Shown here in pieces: positions 12,591 to 22,840 of a DNA stretch of 64,000 nt. The translations under genes were made by a program, and so were the position numbers. Every line of letters starts with the position of its first letter. Position 1 is the stretch's first letter. Below the pieces are notes generated by a model. That model was not told the DNA's origin, did no database searches, and worked only from the letters and a program-made list of their open reading frames with translations. Origin of the DNA: Allium sativum (taxonomy: Eukaryota > Streptophyta > Magnoliopsida > Asparagales > Amaryllidaceae); NCBI GenBank assembly GCA_030737875.1, contig CM060926.1:316794922-316858921 (forward strand). The letters are read 5' to 3'.

Positions 12591-14600
12591 AAAATTTGTA
12601 AAGAAGAGTACTATCAAACTGGTAATTATTCTTTGATCATTTATTTGAACATAATCTAAATATTTTAAGTCTAACTTTTACGGAAAATTTCGACAACGGC
12701 TCCTTTGCGCATCATAACCGAAAAAACTACAAATTCCACGCATGGTCCAAATCAATCAAAATGAAAATCAAAAGCAAAGTGGCTACCCATATCTAGGACT
12801 TAAAAATCACCCAGTCCAAACAATAACATAAATGTGTACCTATTTGTCAGGTAACAAAACTCTATTTATAAAACTAAAAGCAACCAACCACTTTTTCTTC
12901 CATACCGGTTTTTACTTAAGCAACACAAAAAATTTATACATGATAATCACACAGTATGATAACACATTTAACATAAAACCAGGCATTCCATTAACTTAGA
13001 AAATCAACATAGAAAAACTAGTCAAAACTAGGAATGTAATCTTACATTTCAATTGTCAAAAGCCCACAATTTTATTTTAAGCATGTATGATATACATATA
13101 TGATTCATACACACTTTTTGATTCTATCACTTGCTCGATAAAACAGTTTCGATTTTTGAATTTGTATGGCTCACTCAATCACTTTGTATATATTCCAATT
13201 TGGTTCATACAACATGTCGAACTAGGTTCGATCCACAACAAAACACCTCGAATAGGTTAGAGTGTCCGCTTGCCTTTCGGTAGGATAAAGGGAGTCGTTA
13301 AGCAGGTGGAATCAAAATAAGAGGGCATGAACAGAAGGAGAAGTCGCGATATTTAACACGTCTCTAAAAGTTACTAGGATGTGAAATAACGAAGGTAACA
13401 TAAACGCACAGAGGGTGGAGTATGAGAGAGGAACGGTAGGGCTAGCAATGTAGATCCAGTGAGGCGAAGGCGAAAAACGGACAGATTGAATAGAGTTAGG
13501 GTCATGGGGTTGTGGAAAGGTTAGAAATTTCTAGATCTGGAAAAGGTGGGTTGAGTATTTTAATACCACAGTGAAAAAAACTAGATGAAAGAAAGTAAAT
13601 CAAATAAAATTGAAGAAGCTGAAGTGGATTGAAGGCGAATTGGAAGGAAAGAGTGTGGAGGTGAAAGAAAAACTGGGAAGAAAGAATAGGCGAACTACCC
13701 AATCACCATTGTTGCAGAAAACACTCTATCAGTTTATTTAAGGCGAAGTCTATTTAAACACAAAGAAATGCTTAGGAGCCCCTCATTTTTTTTTTAAATA
13801 TCAATCACAAAATAGCCCCTTTTCAGTTATAATTTTTGTCTAATTTTCGTTCTACCTCGTAGTGGCTCCACGTGGTATTGTAGCAAACCACGCAGGGTCA
13901 CTATTAGGTTCCTAACTATACATCGTAGAGCCCCTACGAGTTATGATTCGGAACCACGTAGTGGCCTTGCATGGTTTCCTACAATAACACATAGAGACAC
14001 TACGAGATATGGTATTATTGGTTTTTTTTAAATTAAACGGGGGACTACTCAGCAAAATGATTGGTTTACTTGTTTTTGTGAAATTTTAGGGGACTACTCA
14101 GCAATTAGATGGATTTAAATAGAATTTGCCTTTATTTAATTTTGGATTAACCTAACTTATCACCTAAGGACTTAAACATTTCAAAATTAAGTTGATATTT
14201 TATCTCATAACTGAAATCAATCACATATCAAAACCACTGCTTTCAATTACAAGTTCTTTCATGCTTAAGTCTTTATAAACATTTATCAAGTTTATATGTT
14301 TATTTTTCCCATTTTTTTAAAGGTCAAAAAACCATATTTATTTTTATGAACTATCAAAATGTGGTAGTTTTAAAACCTAATTTGGGAATATCTCAAAATT
14401 TACGACATGAAATCCAAAATAGGGTTTTTCTAAAATCCTTTATAAAACACTTAAGTAAAATGATTTATAAATTTTCTTTACAAAACTTTACTTGAATAAT
14501 TTCTTTATGAAATATCAATTAAAAAAAAGTAATATCATTTTAAACATTGATAAAATACATACTTGACTTCTTATTAAATCTTATAAATCCTTTTTTGGAA
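12591..14600. other. Unresolved retroelement-like DNA without coding capacity
   Basis: No convincing gene. On the minus strand 13740-13700 looks like a TATA-type promoter (TTAAATAAAC and TTTAAATAGAC), followed by a long CT-rich leader down to about 13200 and preceded by the palindrome cluster at 13855-14012. That is LTR promoter architecture, but no LTR ends could be paired. 14160-14600 is AT-rich. Confidence 0.35.
13855..14012. repeat. Cluster of CGTAGTGGC-type inverted units
   Basis: Five imperfect units in both orientations, for example CTCGTAGTGGCTCCACGTGG, CCCCTACGAG, CCACGTAGTGG and CACTACGAG. They lie 120-270 bases upstream of the TATA-like sequence near 13740 (minus strand), like the GTCGAC arrays in other LTRs of this window but with a different core. 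Confidence 0.55.
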
Positions 14601-15473
14601 AGGCCAACTAGTTTTTAAAGTGATCAGTAACACTTTTATTATATAAATAATAATAAGTACAATAAGATCTAGATATATACAGCCTACATATCTACTGCAA
14701 CTGGAGACATCTTCCACATAGGAAAGAAATGCAACAAACTGTGAAACTCACTTGTAAAATAGTTACATGCTAGATCATTACAGTCACACACATAACATAG
14801 AGAATACAATAGGATAGAATGAGCCATATCAAGGACTTTTCTTTTTAGTTTCTTGCTACAAAGTAAGATATCAGGCACTACAGCAGGCATCTCAGACTTC
14901 AATCGTTATCAAAGAGATTTCCTCTTATCAAGACACTCTTCCTGCTTCTTGTAATGTAGTCGTGGAGTGTAGCTGAGAGATGAGAGCTTGACATGGTTTC
15001 GATAATATCTGTAGGCCTTGGTGGTGGAGGTTTATAGGCCGTAGGAGGAACAATATGCGCATAAGGGTGATTTGAGCTGGCCCGCATTTCTAAAGCAGAT
15101 TTAGCTGAAGTAGTGCTCACTGGTGACTTGGAAGAAAATGCAGTTTCTTTGCTCTGTTTATTGAGAGAATTTAACTTATTCGAGAAATCCGCCTTGAATT
15201 GAAGGACAATTGGTATAGGAGATATATTTTTTGGAGAATTTTCAAGTAGCTAGGGAGAGGTATCACCAACATTCAAATAAACAGTGTCTTTATTTTGAAT
15301 TACATCATTATGTTTAGTGACTTCCAGGCTTGGGTTAACATCACCAATAACTATATCAGCACGATTCTACAAGGCAGATACACTACAATTTGTGCTAACA
15401 TCACTGCAATTTTTTTTACCTTCACTAACAGATTCACGTTGAGTAACAGGGACTGTGAAGGCTTAGGTAAGCA
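14601..15473 (-). pseudogene. DUF4283/zinc-knuckle pseudogene, C-terminal half
   Basis: After removal of the copia insertion, the minus strand continues from 42598 into 15473 with four or more in-frame stops. The last stretch is an open 73-residue frame (15120-14899) rich in S/T/P with a run PPPPRPTD, ending in a stop at 14899. The tail 14600-14898 looks like 3' untranslated DNA ending in AATAATAAAAG on the minus strand. No endonuclease or RT frame follows, so ORF2 of a LINE is absent. See the N-terminal half at 42598-43450. Confidence 0.55.
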
Positions 15474-16300
15474 TGTGGATGTCTGCAGTATAAAACAGAA
15501 TGCAACAGCAACACGTGTTATACAAAACGCACAATCATCAACACTGGCAAGTGTTATATTTCAACTTGCACACAAGTTGATTTAGCCAAACAACAACAGC
15601 ACTGTATTCAACAGTATGTATACAATAAAATGTATACGAATATAACTTGAAATATGAGAAAATAGAGTCTGAGTCTCGGTGTACCGATTTCCTTAAGACT
15701 TTATTTTGAGTCTCCCAGGATAAAACAGATGGATCTTCTCGAGTTGTAATGATTTCGTCAGTCTGAGAATTGGCAGCAAGGCAGTTGTAAGCCGGGCAGA
15801 GGAAGAGAAAGAGAAAGTGTTAAATCGGTGAGAAATTTGGCCAGAATTCGTCACTTATTTATATCTTCCAACAGTTGTCATTTAAACAGTCGTGTCTGTT
15901 TGAATTCAAACGTATTCCAACAGTCGCATCTGTTTATATTATAACGGGTCGCACCCGTTCCTCATCATCCATTAGCGGGTCGTAAACCCGTTCGACTTCT
16001 GTTGGGTCGCACCCAATTCCGTTGCCGCTTCCGTTCAAAAACCCAACAAAATTGGTTATGTTTTTCCGTAGCAAAAATAAGATTTCATCCAAGCCCAAGC
16101 CCGGCCCGGCCCGGCTCGGTTCGGTACGGGACGGGCGGGCAGCGCGCGCGCACGTGTGTGTTTGGTTCACATGATGTAGGTCCTCCCCCTCGCACAAAAT
16201 TATCTGACCCTAAGGGCCAATATAGGAAATGAGGAATGGACATATATACACACATCTTATCTTATTTTTGGCAATGTGGGACTAAAGTAAATTTCATTCA
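15474..16300 (-). repeat. Inverted left LTR of the copia element
   Basis: This is the reverse complement of 41840-42592, with roughly 70 extra bases around 15935-16000 that hold two additional CG-centred palindromes. It lacks the first 17 bases of U3 (TGTTAGAAATCAAAGTA) at its inner end. TATA box at 15857-15864 (minus), so its promoter fires away from the element, leftward. Only 39 bases separate it from the gag ATG. That leader (16301-16339) contains CTTAAGACTTTATTTTG and TAAAACAGA, which match inverted R/U5 sequence near 15702-15735. Confidence 0.8.
15944..16016 (-). promoter_or_regulatory. CG-centred palindrome array in copia LTR
   Basis: Three stems in a row: ACGGGTCGCACCCGT (15944-15958), GCGGGTCGTAAACCCG (15975-15990) and TTGGGTCGCACCCAA (16002-16016). 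They lie 80-160 bases upstream of the LTR TATA box. The right LTR has a shorter, different set (42116-42200, including AACAGATGCGACTGTT). Confidence 0.6.
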
Positions 16301-16339
16301 CACATCTTAAGACTTTATTTTGTTCTCATTAAAACAGAG

Positions 16340-17410
16340 ATGGCAGCAGACCAAATATCGATCAAAACAGCCAACTTGAACAAACCAGACCTGTTTAAGG
16401 GTGAAGGTGACGATTTTTTGACGTGGCAGAGTCAAATGCTCTTTTATCTCACAACCCTCGGTCTACAGAAATATTTAGATGAAGATGAGCCAGTGCCGCC
16501 AACACCAGGCAAAGCCAAGGATTCAAGTGAAGTTGCTAAACTTGATACATGGAGGCACTCGGATTTCTTGTGCAGGAATTACATCCTGAATTGTCTTGAC
16601 AAAGTTTTGTACAAGGTTTATCAGCCACTCAAGACTGCAAAAGCTCTCTGGAATGCGCTAACAACAAAGTACAAAACACAAAATGTGAGCCTGAAGAAGT
16701 TTATAGTGGACAAGTTTACGGACTACAAAATGGTAGACTCCAAACCTGTAACTACGCAACTACATGAACTTCAAATTATTATCCATGAGATGGAAGCAGA
16801 AGGCCACGTTGTTGGTGAATCTTTTCTGGTTGAAGCGATAACTGGAAAGTTGCCACCATCTTGGAAGGACTACCGCAACTACTTGAAGCACAAGAAGAAG
16901 GAGTTATCCTTGCAAGACCTCATTGTGAGACTAAAAATTGAGGCTGATAATCGCGGAGTCACTAAACCAAAGAATGAAGAAGCTTTTGTTGCAGAAGGGT
17001 CAAAGAAGAAAGGACGCCCTAACAAAAATAAAAAGAGGAAGGCTCCAGAAAATAAACAGCCCAATCAGAAGCCGTCCAAGAAGTTCAATGGGGATTGTTG
17101 GGTTTGTGGCATGACTGGACATCAAGCAAAAGATTGCAGACGCAAGAAACAGAAAAGTTCCGAGGCAAATGTGGTGGACAACATGGACATTGACGGGTCT
17201 AACTTTTCTGAAGTTGTATCAGAATGTAATCTAGTCCAGAATCCTTCTCAGTGGTGGTTTGACACAGGTGCTACACGACACGTGTGTTCTGAAAAGTCCA
17301 TGTTCGCCACTTACAACAAACTCGATCATGAAGAGAAACTGTACATGGGTAACTCTGCAGTGTCAATGATTGAGGGTAATGGGAAAGTAATCCTCAAGTT
17401 CACCTGGTAA
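16340..17410 (+). CDS. gag-pr: Copia gag-protease, frameshifted at the end
   Basis: 356 residues. A UBN2-type capsid domain spans about residues 50-205, with Gag start wording FKGEGDDFLTW near 19. One CCHC zinc knuckle follows (C253, C256, H261, C266; WVCGMTGHQAKDC), then the aspartic protease motif WFDTGATRHVC with catalytic D308. Gag packages genomic RNA and the protease cuts the polyprotein. The frame ends at 17410, where a loss of two bases near 17404-17406 breaks the link to the downstream integrase frame. The ATG at 16340 is the first in frame and starts a typical MAADQ terminus. Expression in sense is doubtful because the left LTR is inverted. Confidence 0.85.
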   Translation: MAADQISIKTANLNKPDLFKGEGDDFLTWQSQMLFYLTTLGLQKYLDEDEPVPPTPGKAKDSSEVAKLDTWRHSDFLCRNYILNCLDKVLYKVYQPLKTAKALWNALTTKYKTQNVSLKKFIVDKFTDYKMVDSKPVTTQLHELQIIIHEMEAEGHVVGESFLVEAITGKLPPSWKDYRNYLKHKKKELSLQDLIVRLKIEADNRGVTKPKNEEAFVAEGSKKKGRPNKNKKRKAPENKQPNQKPSKKFNGDCWVCGMTGHQAKDCRRKKQKSSEANVVDNMDIDGSNFSEVVSECNLVQNPSQWWFDTGATRHVCSEKSMFATYNKLDHEEKLYMGNSAVSMIEGNGKVILKFTW

Positions 17411-18238
17411 AACTATTACGCTGAATGATGTGCTCCATGTTCCAGATATCCGAAAAAACTTGATTTCCGGTCCTGTTCTCTCGAAGAAAGGCTTCCGAAT
17501 GGTCTTTGAATCGGATAAAGTTGTTCTGTCCAAGGCTGGAATCTATATAGGGAGAGGATACTTGTGTGATGGCCTGTTTAAGGCTAATGTAGCCGTAGTT
17601 GGCAATAATAGTGTGTATTGTAATTCTGAAATGAATAAAAAGGAAGTTTCTTATGTTGTTGAGTGTGATGCTTTATTATGGCATGAAAGATTAGGACACG
17701 TAAACTTCCGAAAAATGAAAAAACTTGCAAATTTAGAATTAATTCCTAAATTCCAAGTAGATAAGAACTACAAATGTGAGACATGTGTAGAAGCAAAAAT
17801 GGTCAAAATGCCGTTTCATACAGTTGATAGAAGCACCGAACCGCTAGGTTTGGTACATACCGATTTATGTGATTTCAAATCAATACCTACACGAGGTGGA
17901 AAAAAGTACTTTATCACATTTATCGACGACTATACACGATATTGCTATGTATATCTTTTGAATAGTAAAGATGAAGCAATAACATCATTTATAAAGTACA
18001 AAGCTGAGGTAGAAAATCAGATAAATAAAAAGATCAAGATATTGAGATCTGATCGAGGTGGAGAATATGAATCACCGTTTGAACAATTCTGTGCAGAAAA
18101 TGGAATAATTCATCAAACAACAGCTCCATACTCACCACAACAAAATGGTGTTGCGGAAAGGAAAAACAGAACGTTAAAAGATATGATTAATGCCATGCTT
18201 CTAACTTCTGGTTTACCAACGAACTTGTGGGGGGAAGC
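17407..18238 (+). pseudogene. pol: Copia integrase, N-terminal pol fragment
   Basis: This frame resumes after the 2-base loss. It holds the GAG-pre-integrase HHCC domain (HERLGHVNFRKMKKL, then CETC) and the integrase core with D in VHTDLCD, D in RSDRGGEYES and E in QNGVAERKNRTL. It stops at TGTAACACCC, the LTR of element A, inserted after LWGEA at 18238. The last residues of the apparent frame (to 18260) are LTR-encoded. Coding continues at 39194. Integrase would join cDNA ends to host DNA. Confidence 0.85.
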
Positions 18239-20158
18239 TGTAACACCCCATCTCCGTTAAGGTCACTCACAAAGGGAATGCCTTAACTTTGGTGGAGCAT
18301 TTTAGTAAACAGAACAGAAACTTACAAGACAGATAAAACAGTACTTGAAAATTTTTAACTTTATTACAGCGGAAACAGAAATCAATATGGTTACATCCTT
18401 TCAAATCTCAGAATTCAAGTACAAAATATCAGTCTTGTACAAAAGCCTTCAAAATGCATGGTTTAAAATCATAATCCCCATAGGACGGAAGCTATACAGA
18501 GCCAAGTTATACTTTAAGCACTTCAAGCAAAGAGAAATCCGGATCAAGCTAAAGTATTCCCTCCTTGGATAACCTGGGGGGGAGAAACGGAAGAAAGGAG
18601 GCGAAACAACAAGGGTTAGACAAAAAGTTTGGCAAGTCCAGTGACTTTCAGCATATGAACAGATAATAATAATATGACATGAACATAAAACTGGATGAGA
18701 GATAACTGTAACAGGTGTAGCAGATATAACAGAAGAACAGAATGACATAAACTATTGCTTTACACTTCTCTGCACTAATACTAGTATAACAGAATTAGGT
18801 GTCACCCTAATGTCTAAACTGAAACAGGAACGGGTACTGAATAATTTAACAGAAAGAGAGTGCTAATGATGGGCCTTTACTACCCGATCAGAAACAGACA
18901 GAAGCAGAAACAGATTAATCCTTATGAAAACAGAATGTAGAATTAGGTGTACACTAGTAATGGGCCTTTACCACCCGAACAGACGGTACCACGCAGAAAC
19001 AGACATGAAACACCCCACCTCCGTTAGGGTCACTCTCAAAGGGAATGCCATAATTTTGGTGGAGGTTTATAAGTATAAGTCACAGATATACAAGACAGAT
19101 ATAAAAAAAAAACACATATTTGTAAACAGCGGAAAAACAACAACTTTTATTTCATAAAAGCAAATACGTGTTACAACAATATTACCATAATTGTCTTACA
19201 TCCTTTCCAAAAACATAACATAACACTTTCATAATCTGTCTTGATTACATTATTTAAAGAAGCATAAATAAAACATAGCTAAACTGCAAAAGCCCCATAG
19301 TGGTTGTCCAAAGCCATAGTTCAAAAAGAAAAGGTCCAAGCAATACATTTCTCCTCTTCAAGCTGGATGTTAAGGCTGGTCAAGCTGCAGTGTTCCCTCC
19401 CTATGGACCTGGGGGGGGGGGGGGAACGGAAGAAAAGAAGACGAAAGAAAAGTAGAGTCAGACATAAAGCCTGAGTAAGTCTAGGACTATTATGTCTATG
19501 AATAAAGAACTGGGTATGATAAGTATAAACAAGAAGTGGGAAAGCACTATAAACTTGGTTAAGTTGTCTAGGGTCGAATATACTATCGTACCCCATGTTA
19601 ATCTCTAAACCCATATAAACTAGTTCCAAACAGGCACCCCATAATCAGGGTGAAGTGATCCCTTCTATGATGATCGGCTCCTACTCGCATAGTTACAAGT
19701 GTCTTACGGCCCCCGATGTTGTAGTTACCTATGCTGGTCCCACCATGGGGTGTATCAAGTCCCATAGTGGCGGCCCGACACAATCCTAGAATGCACAGGT
19801 ATGCTACTGGTGTCCAGTGCCTTATTTTTCTGCGCTGGAGTGTGTGCACGCCCGCACCCCGTTAGAACCTACACTGCTACACCACCGCCGTCGATTTGAC
19901 CTCTTACAGTCAGCCCAGTAATCGTGCCCCACCCTGCCTAGTTTCAGGGTATCATGATACACCTTCTAGGGTTACTGCTGAAAAGGGTCCCCCGTTACTA
20001 GGTTTTCTATCTCTAGCCAACATGCTAAGTTGGTTAAGTGTTTTCTAACCTAATCCCCACCAGTCCGTTTAGTTTAGCATGTTCCATTTTGATTAAGTCT
20101 TTAGTTCACTTAATCCTAACAATCCTGACTCAGCCTTAATTGTCTTATTAAAGCCTTG

Positions 20159-20358
20159 ACCTCTCACATTAGACAGGTATTGTTGTGGCTGCCTGTTGCC
20201 GGTTGGTTCCGGGCAGTCTTACGCCACAACTCAGTCTAACCTCGGGTCCTTATTGGGCTCCATGTTTAACCTCCCACATTGGATAGATATTGTTGTGACT
20301 ACTGGACAGCCGGACGGTTCCGGGCAGGTTTACATCACAACTCAATCCAACCTCGGGT
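20159..20358 (-). other. Covarying hairpin pair, element B 3' LTR
   Basis: Hairpin 1 (20159-20244): stems TTAGAC/GTCTAA, GTTGTGGC/GCCACAAC and CTGCC/GGCAG around CCGG-TTGGTT-CCGG. Hairpin 2 (20269-20358): TTGGAT/ATCCAA and GTTGTGA/TCACAAC around CCGG-ACGGTT-CCGG. Confidence 0.75.
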
Positions 20359-21779
20359 TAAACACATCGTATGTTCTACATTTACATATTTTGTCTTTCT
20401 TCTTTATTTTCTTATATGTAAATATTTGCGGCCCATTATTAAGTTAATGGTGTAAAGGTTACACCAATCATGGGCCCAACCCATACTTGAATTTGGGCCC
20501 TTCTACTTTATATTTTCATTTATTAATAAATTTAACCCAACGTTATTTTCCCCCGTTTAACACGTCCGTTTATTATATATATGTTGGGCTTAGCCTTTTT
20601 AAGCCCAACCTAGCCATGAGAAAAAGGGGAGGCTTAAAGCGTGATTACATACAAAAAGGGGAATGTGAACGCATGAACTTGCAGCATAACGTTGGAACTA
20701 CAAAACAGAAACTGGTGTACTTGCATAGTAGCATAAGTGACATGAATCAAACCATGTAAACTTGTAGTTAAGTTAAGAATATCACTATTGACACATTGGC
20801 TTAACTACAACATAAACCTATATTTTTATTCAGGCATATTGTCAAACATAAGCAAATCATGTTCATAAGATTACTACATGTTTACAAAGGTGCTTACTTT
20901 TGTTACTAACACAAAAGTATAGTTCAACTTAATCATGATTTTAAATCTATTCACATAACCATGGCATAAATATTTCTAACATGAAATCATGATTTTTACT
21001 TTAGTCATGCAAACTTGCAAAAGGGATTTTTGAATCTAGCCTAGCTATGTACCACATATGTCATCATATAATTCTTGTTAACAATATGGATTCCAATTAT
21101 GCAAAATGTCAATCATAGCCTAGTCATATTCATAAGTTTGCAAATAGGTTTCTTAGTACAAAAGCATGGCTTAATACATAGATCATGGTGCCAAAATTTC
21201 AACATAGTTTCATATGAACTATAATAACCCAAATTTGTTCCAATTACGTACAAAATGATTTATGTACAAAAATATACATTATGATGGCATAGTAGCAAAA
21301 CCCCAAACTTGCATGAATTTCAATTAATCAACTACATCCATGTAGCTTCAACATGGATTACATAATTTGCGAATATTCCAAACGTATACTTGCATAAAAC
21401 TACCGCAAACATGTAGTTTTTTATAATGAATAACATAATTCGAGAATATCCAAACGTATACAATATCCCAAATCGATAAGAATCATAGTAATAACGCACA
21501 AATATGAATTACTTTATCGCCACAAATCAAGTATACAAACCAACACAGTTATTTGTTCATACCAAAATAATACTCTACTTACAATTGTGTGGCGAATTCT
21601 CCAATTTAAGAATTTGGAGATGCGATTCCTTGTTGATTTGATTTGATGAAGTTGCTTTATGCTTTAGAATTTGCCTCCTAATCCTCTCTCCAATTGGTGG
21701 CTACTCTTAGTCGTTCCTCAGCAACATGGTGGCCTTGTTCTTATTTTTGAATGAATAGATTAGGTTGAGTCTAGGGTCA

Positions 21780-22056
21780 TTTTTATAGGGTTTATGAACT
21801 GATTAGGACCATCGATGTTGCTTGGTTTGATCGTAGCCATTCATTCTAAAGAGAGACCAATTAGAGCCTGCCACCTAGCCCTAATGACAAAGCAGACCCC
21901 TGAAAATCGACCAACATAGAATAGGCCAGCCAGGTTGGGCTGGGTTCAACCTGGCTCTGGACCAGGTCGACAGCCCTGTCGACAGCCCTGTCGACCTGGC
22001 TAGACCAGGTCGACAGCCCAGTCGACCTGGGTGCATTAGGCGGGAGTTTTCCCGCC
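21780..22056 (-). promoter_or_regulatory. Element B 3' LTR promoter: E2F-like dyad, GTCGAC array, TATA
   Basis: GGCGGGAGTTTTCCCGCC (22039-22056), five GTCGAC sites (21965-22028) and CTATAAAAAT (21780-21788), read on the minus strand. TTTCCCGCC fits the plant E2F consensus. Confidence 0.6.
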
Positions 22057-22308
22057 CTGGCCAATTGGGCCCGATTATTAATTTTTCTGAGCTGTTTTAT
22101 TCTGTTCGAATTTTAAACTTAATTCAGAAACTTCCGAAGGCCATATCTTCTTCATACGGACTCCGTTTTTCGAAAACTCGGACTCTATTTCGCGTATTTT
22201 TCCGAGACGAATGCAATGGCGTATCCCGTTTCCCTTAGTTCTTTGATTTGAAATTAATTATACTTTAATTTGTGAATTTCACAGTTATAGAATTCGCGGG
22301 GTGTTACA

Positions 22309-22338
22309 TTCTCCCCCACTTAAAAGGATTTCGTCCCC
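22309..22338 (-). other. Polypurine tract of element B
   Basis: The minus strand reads GGGGACGAAATCC, then TTTTAAGTGGGGGAGAA, directly before the LTR start TGTAACACC. Confidence 0.85.
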
Positions 22339-22840
22339 GAAATCTTCAAGCTAGGAGGAATGTATATCCTAACATCCAATCATCCATCTACTCATCCATC
22401 AAACACGAGCATCCATTGTCCTTAAAAGACTTCTAATGCTTCATGATCATATGCGAAGTGTGTGTGTACATGTACTTATCAAATGCAAAATCAGGCGGTC
22501 TAGACCTCCTTAATGCGAATTATGTAAGTGCCATGAATCCATTATGTATGCAAATTTTTCTATTCATGATTCTACATGAGTGCACAATCATTCAATACAA
22601 ATGCAACATCCATATGACAACACATTAAAGTTCAACCATATACGAATGCAAACATATATGCATATGCAATATGAAGTGACTGAGCCGATCTAAAACCTAG
22701 ATTGTGTGTGTATATGCAACCACGAGCAACCACTAGCAATCACTTACAACCACTTGCAACCATCATCCATAACATGTTTCAATTACATGTTTCCATCCAA
22801 AGGGTTTCTACCTAAAAGATAAGATAGATAAAAGCGCAAC
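22339..22840 (-). other. 3' untranslated interior of element B
   Basis: No coding frame. It shares order and wording (ACATCCA, CCATTGTCCTTAAA, GCAACCACTTGCA repeats) with the same region of A (33775-34260) and C (49760-50249), showing common Tekay ancestry outside the protein. Confidence 0.7.

Larger units (their letters stand above)
19006..22308 (-). repeat. Element B 3' LTR
   Basis: 3303 bp. In minus order: start at 22308, E2F-like dyad 22056-22039, five GTCGAC sites 22028-21965, TATA 21788-21780, donor GTAAGT 21582-21577, hairpin pair 20358-20161, poly-C/pyrimidine tract with CAG 19411-19409, end 19006. The 14-base G run at 19411-19424 is 7 bases in the other LTR. Confidence 0.93.

Noticed and set aside
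19598..19849. 83-codon minus-strand ORF, also at 27990-28241
   Set aside because: LTR-internal; no counterpart in the LTRs of A or C; no known domain.
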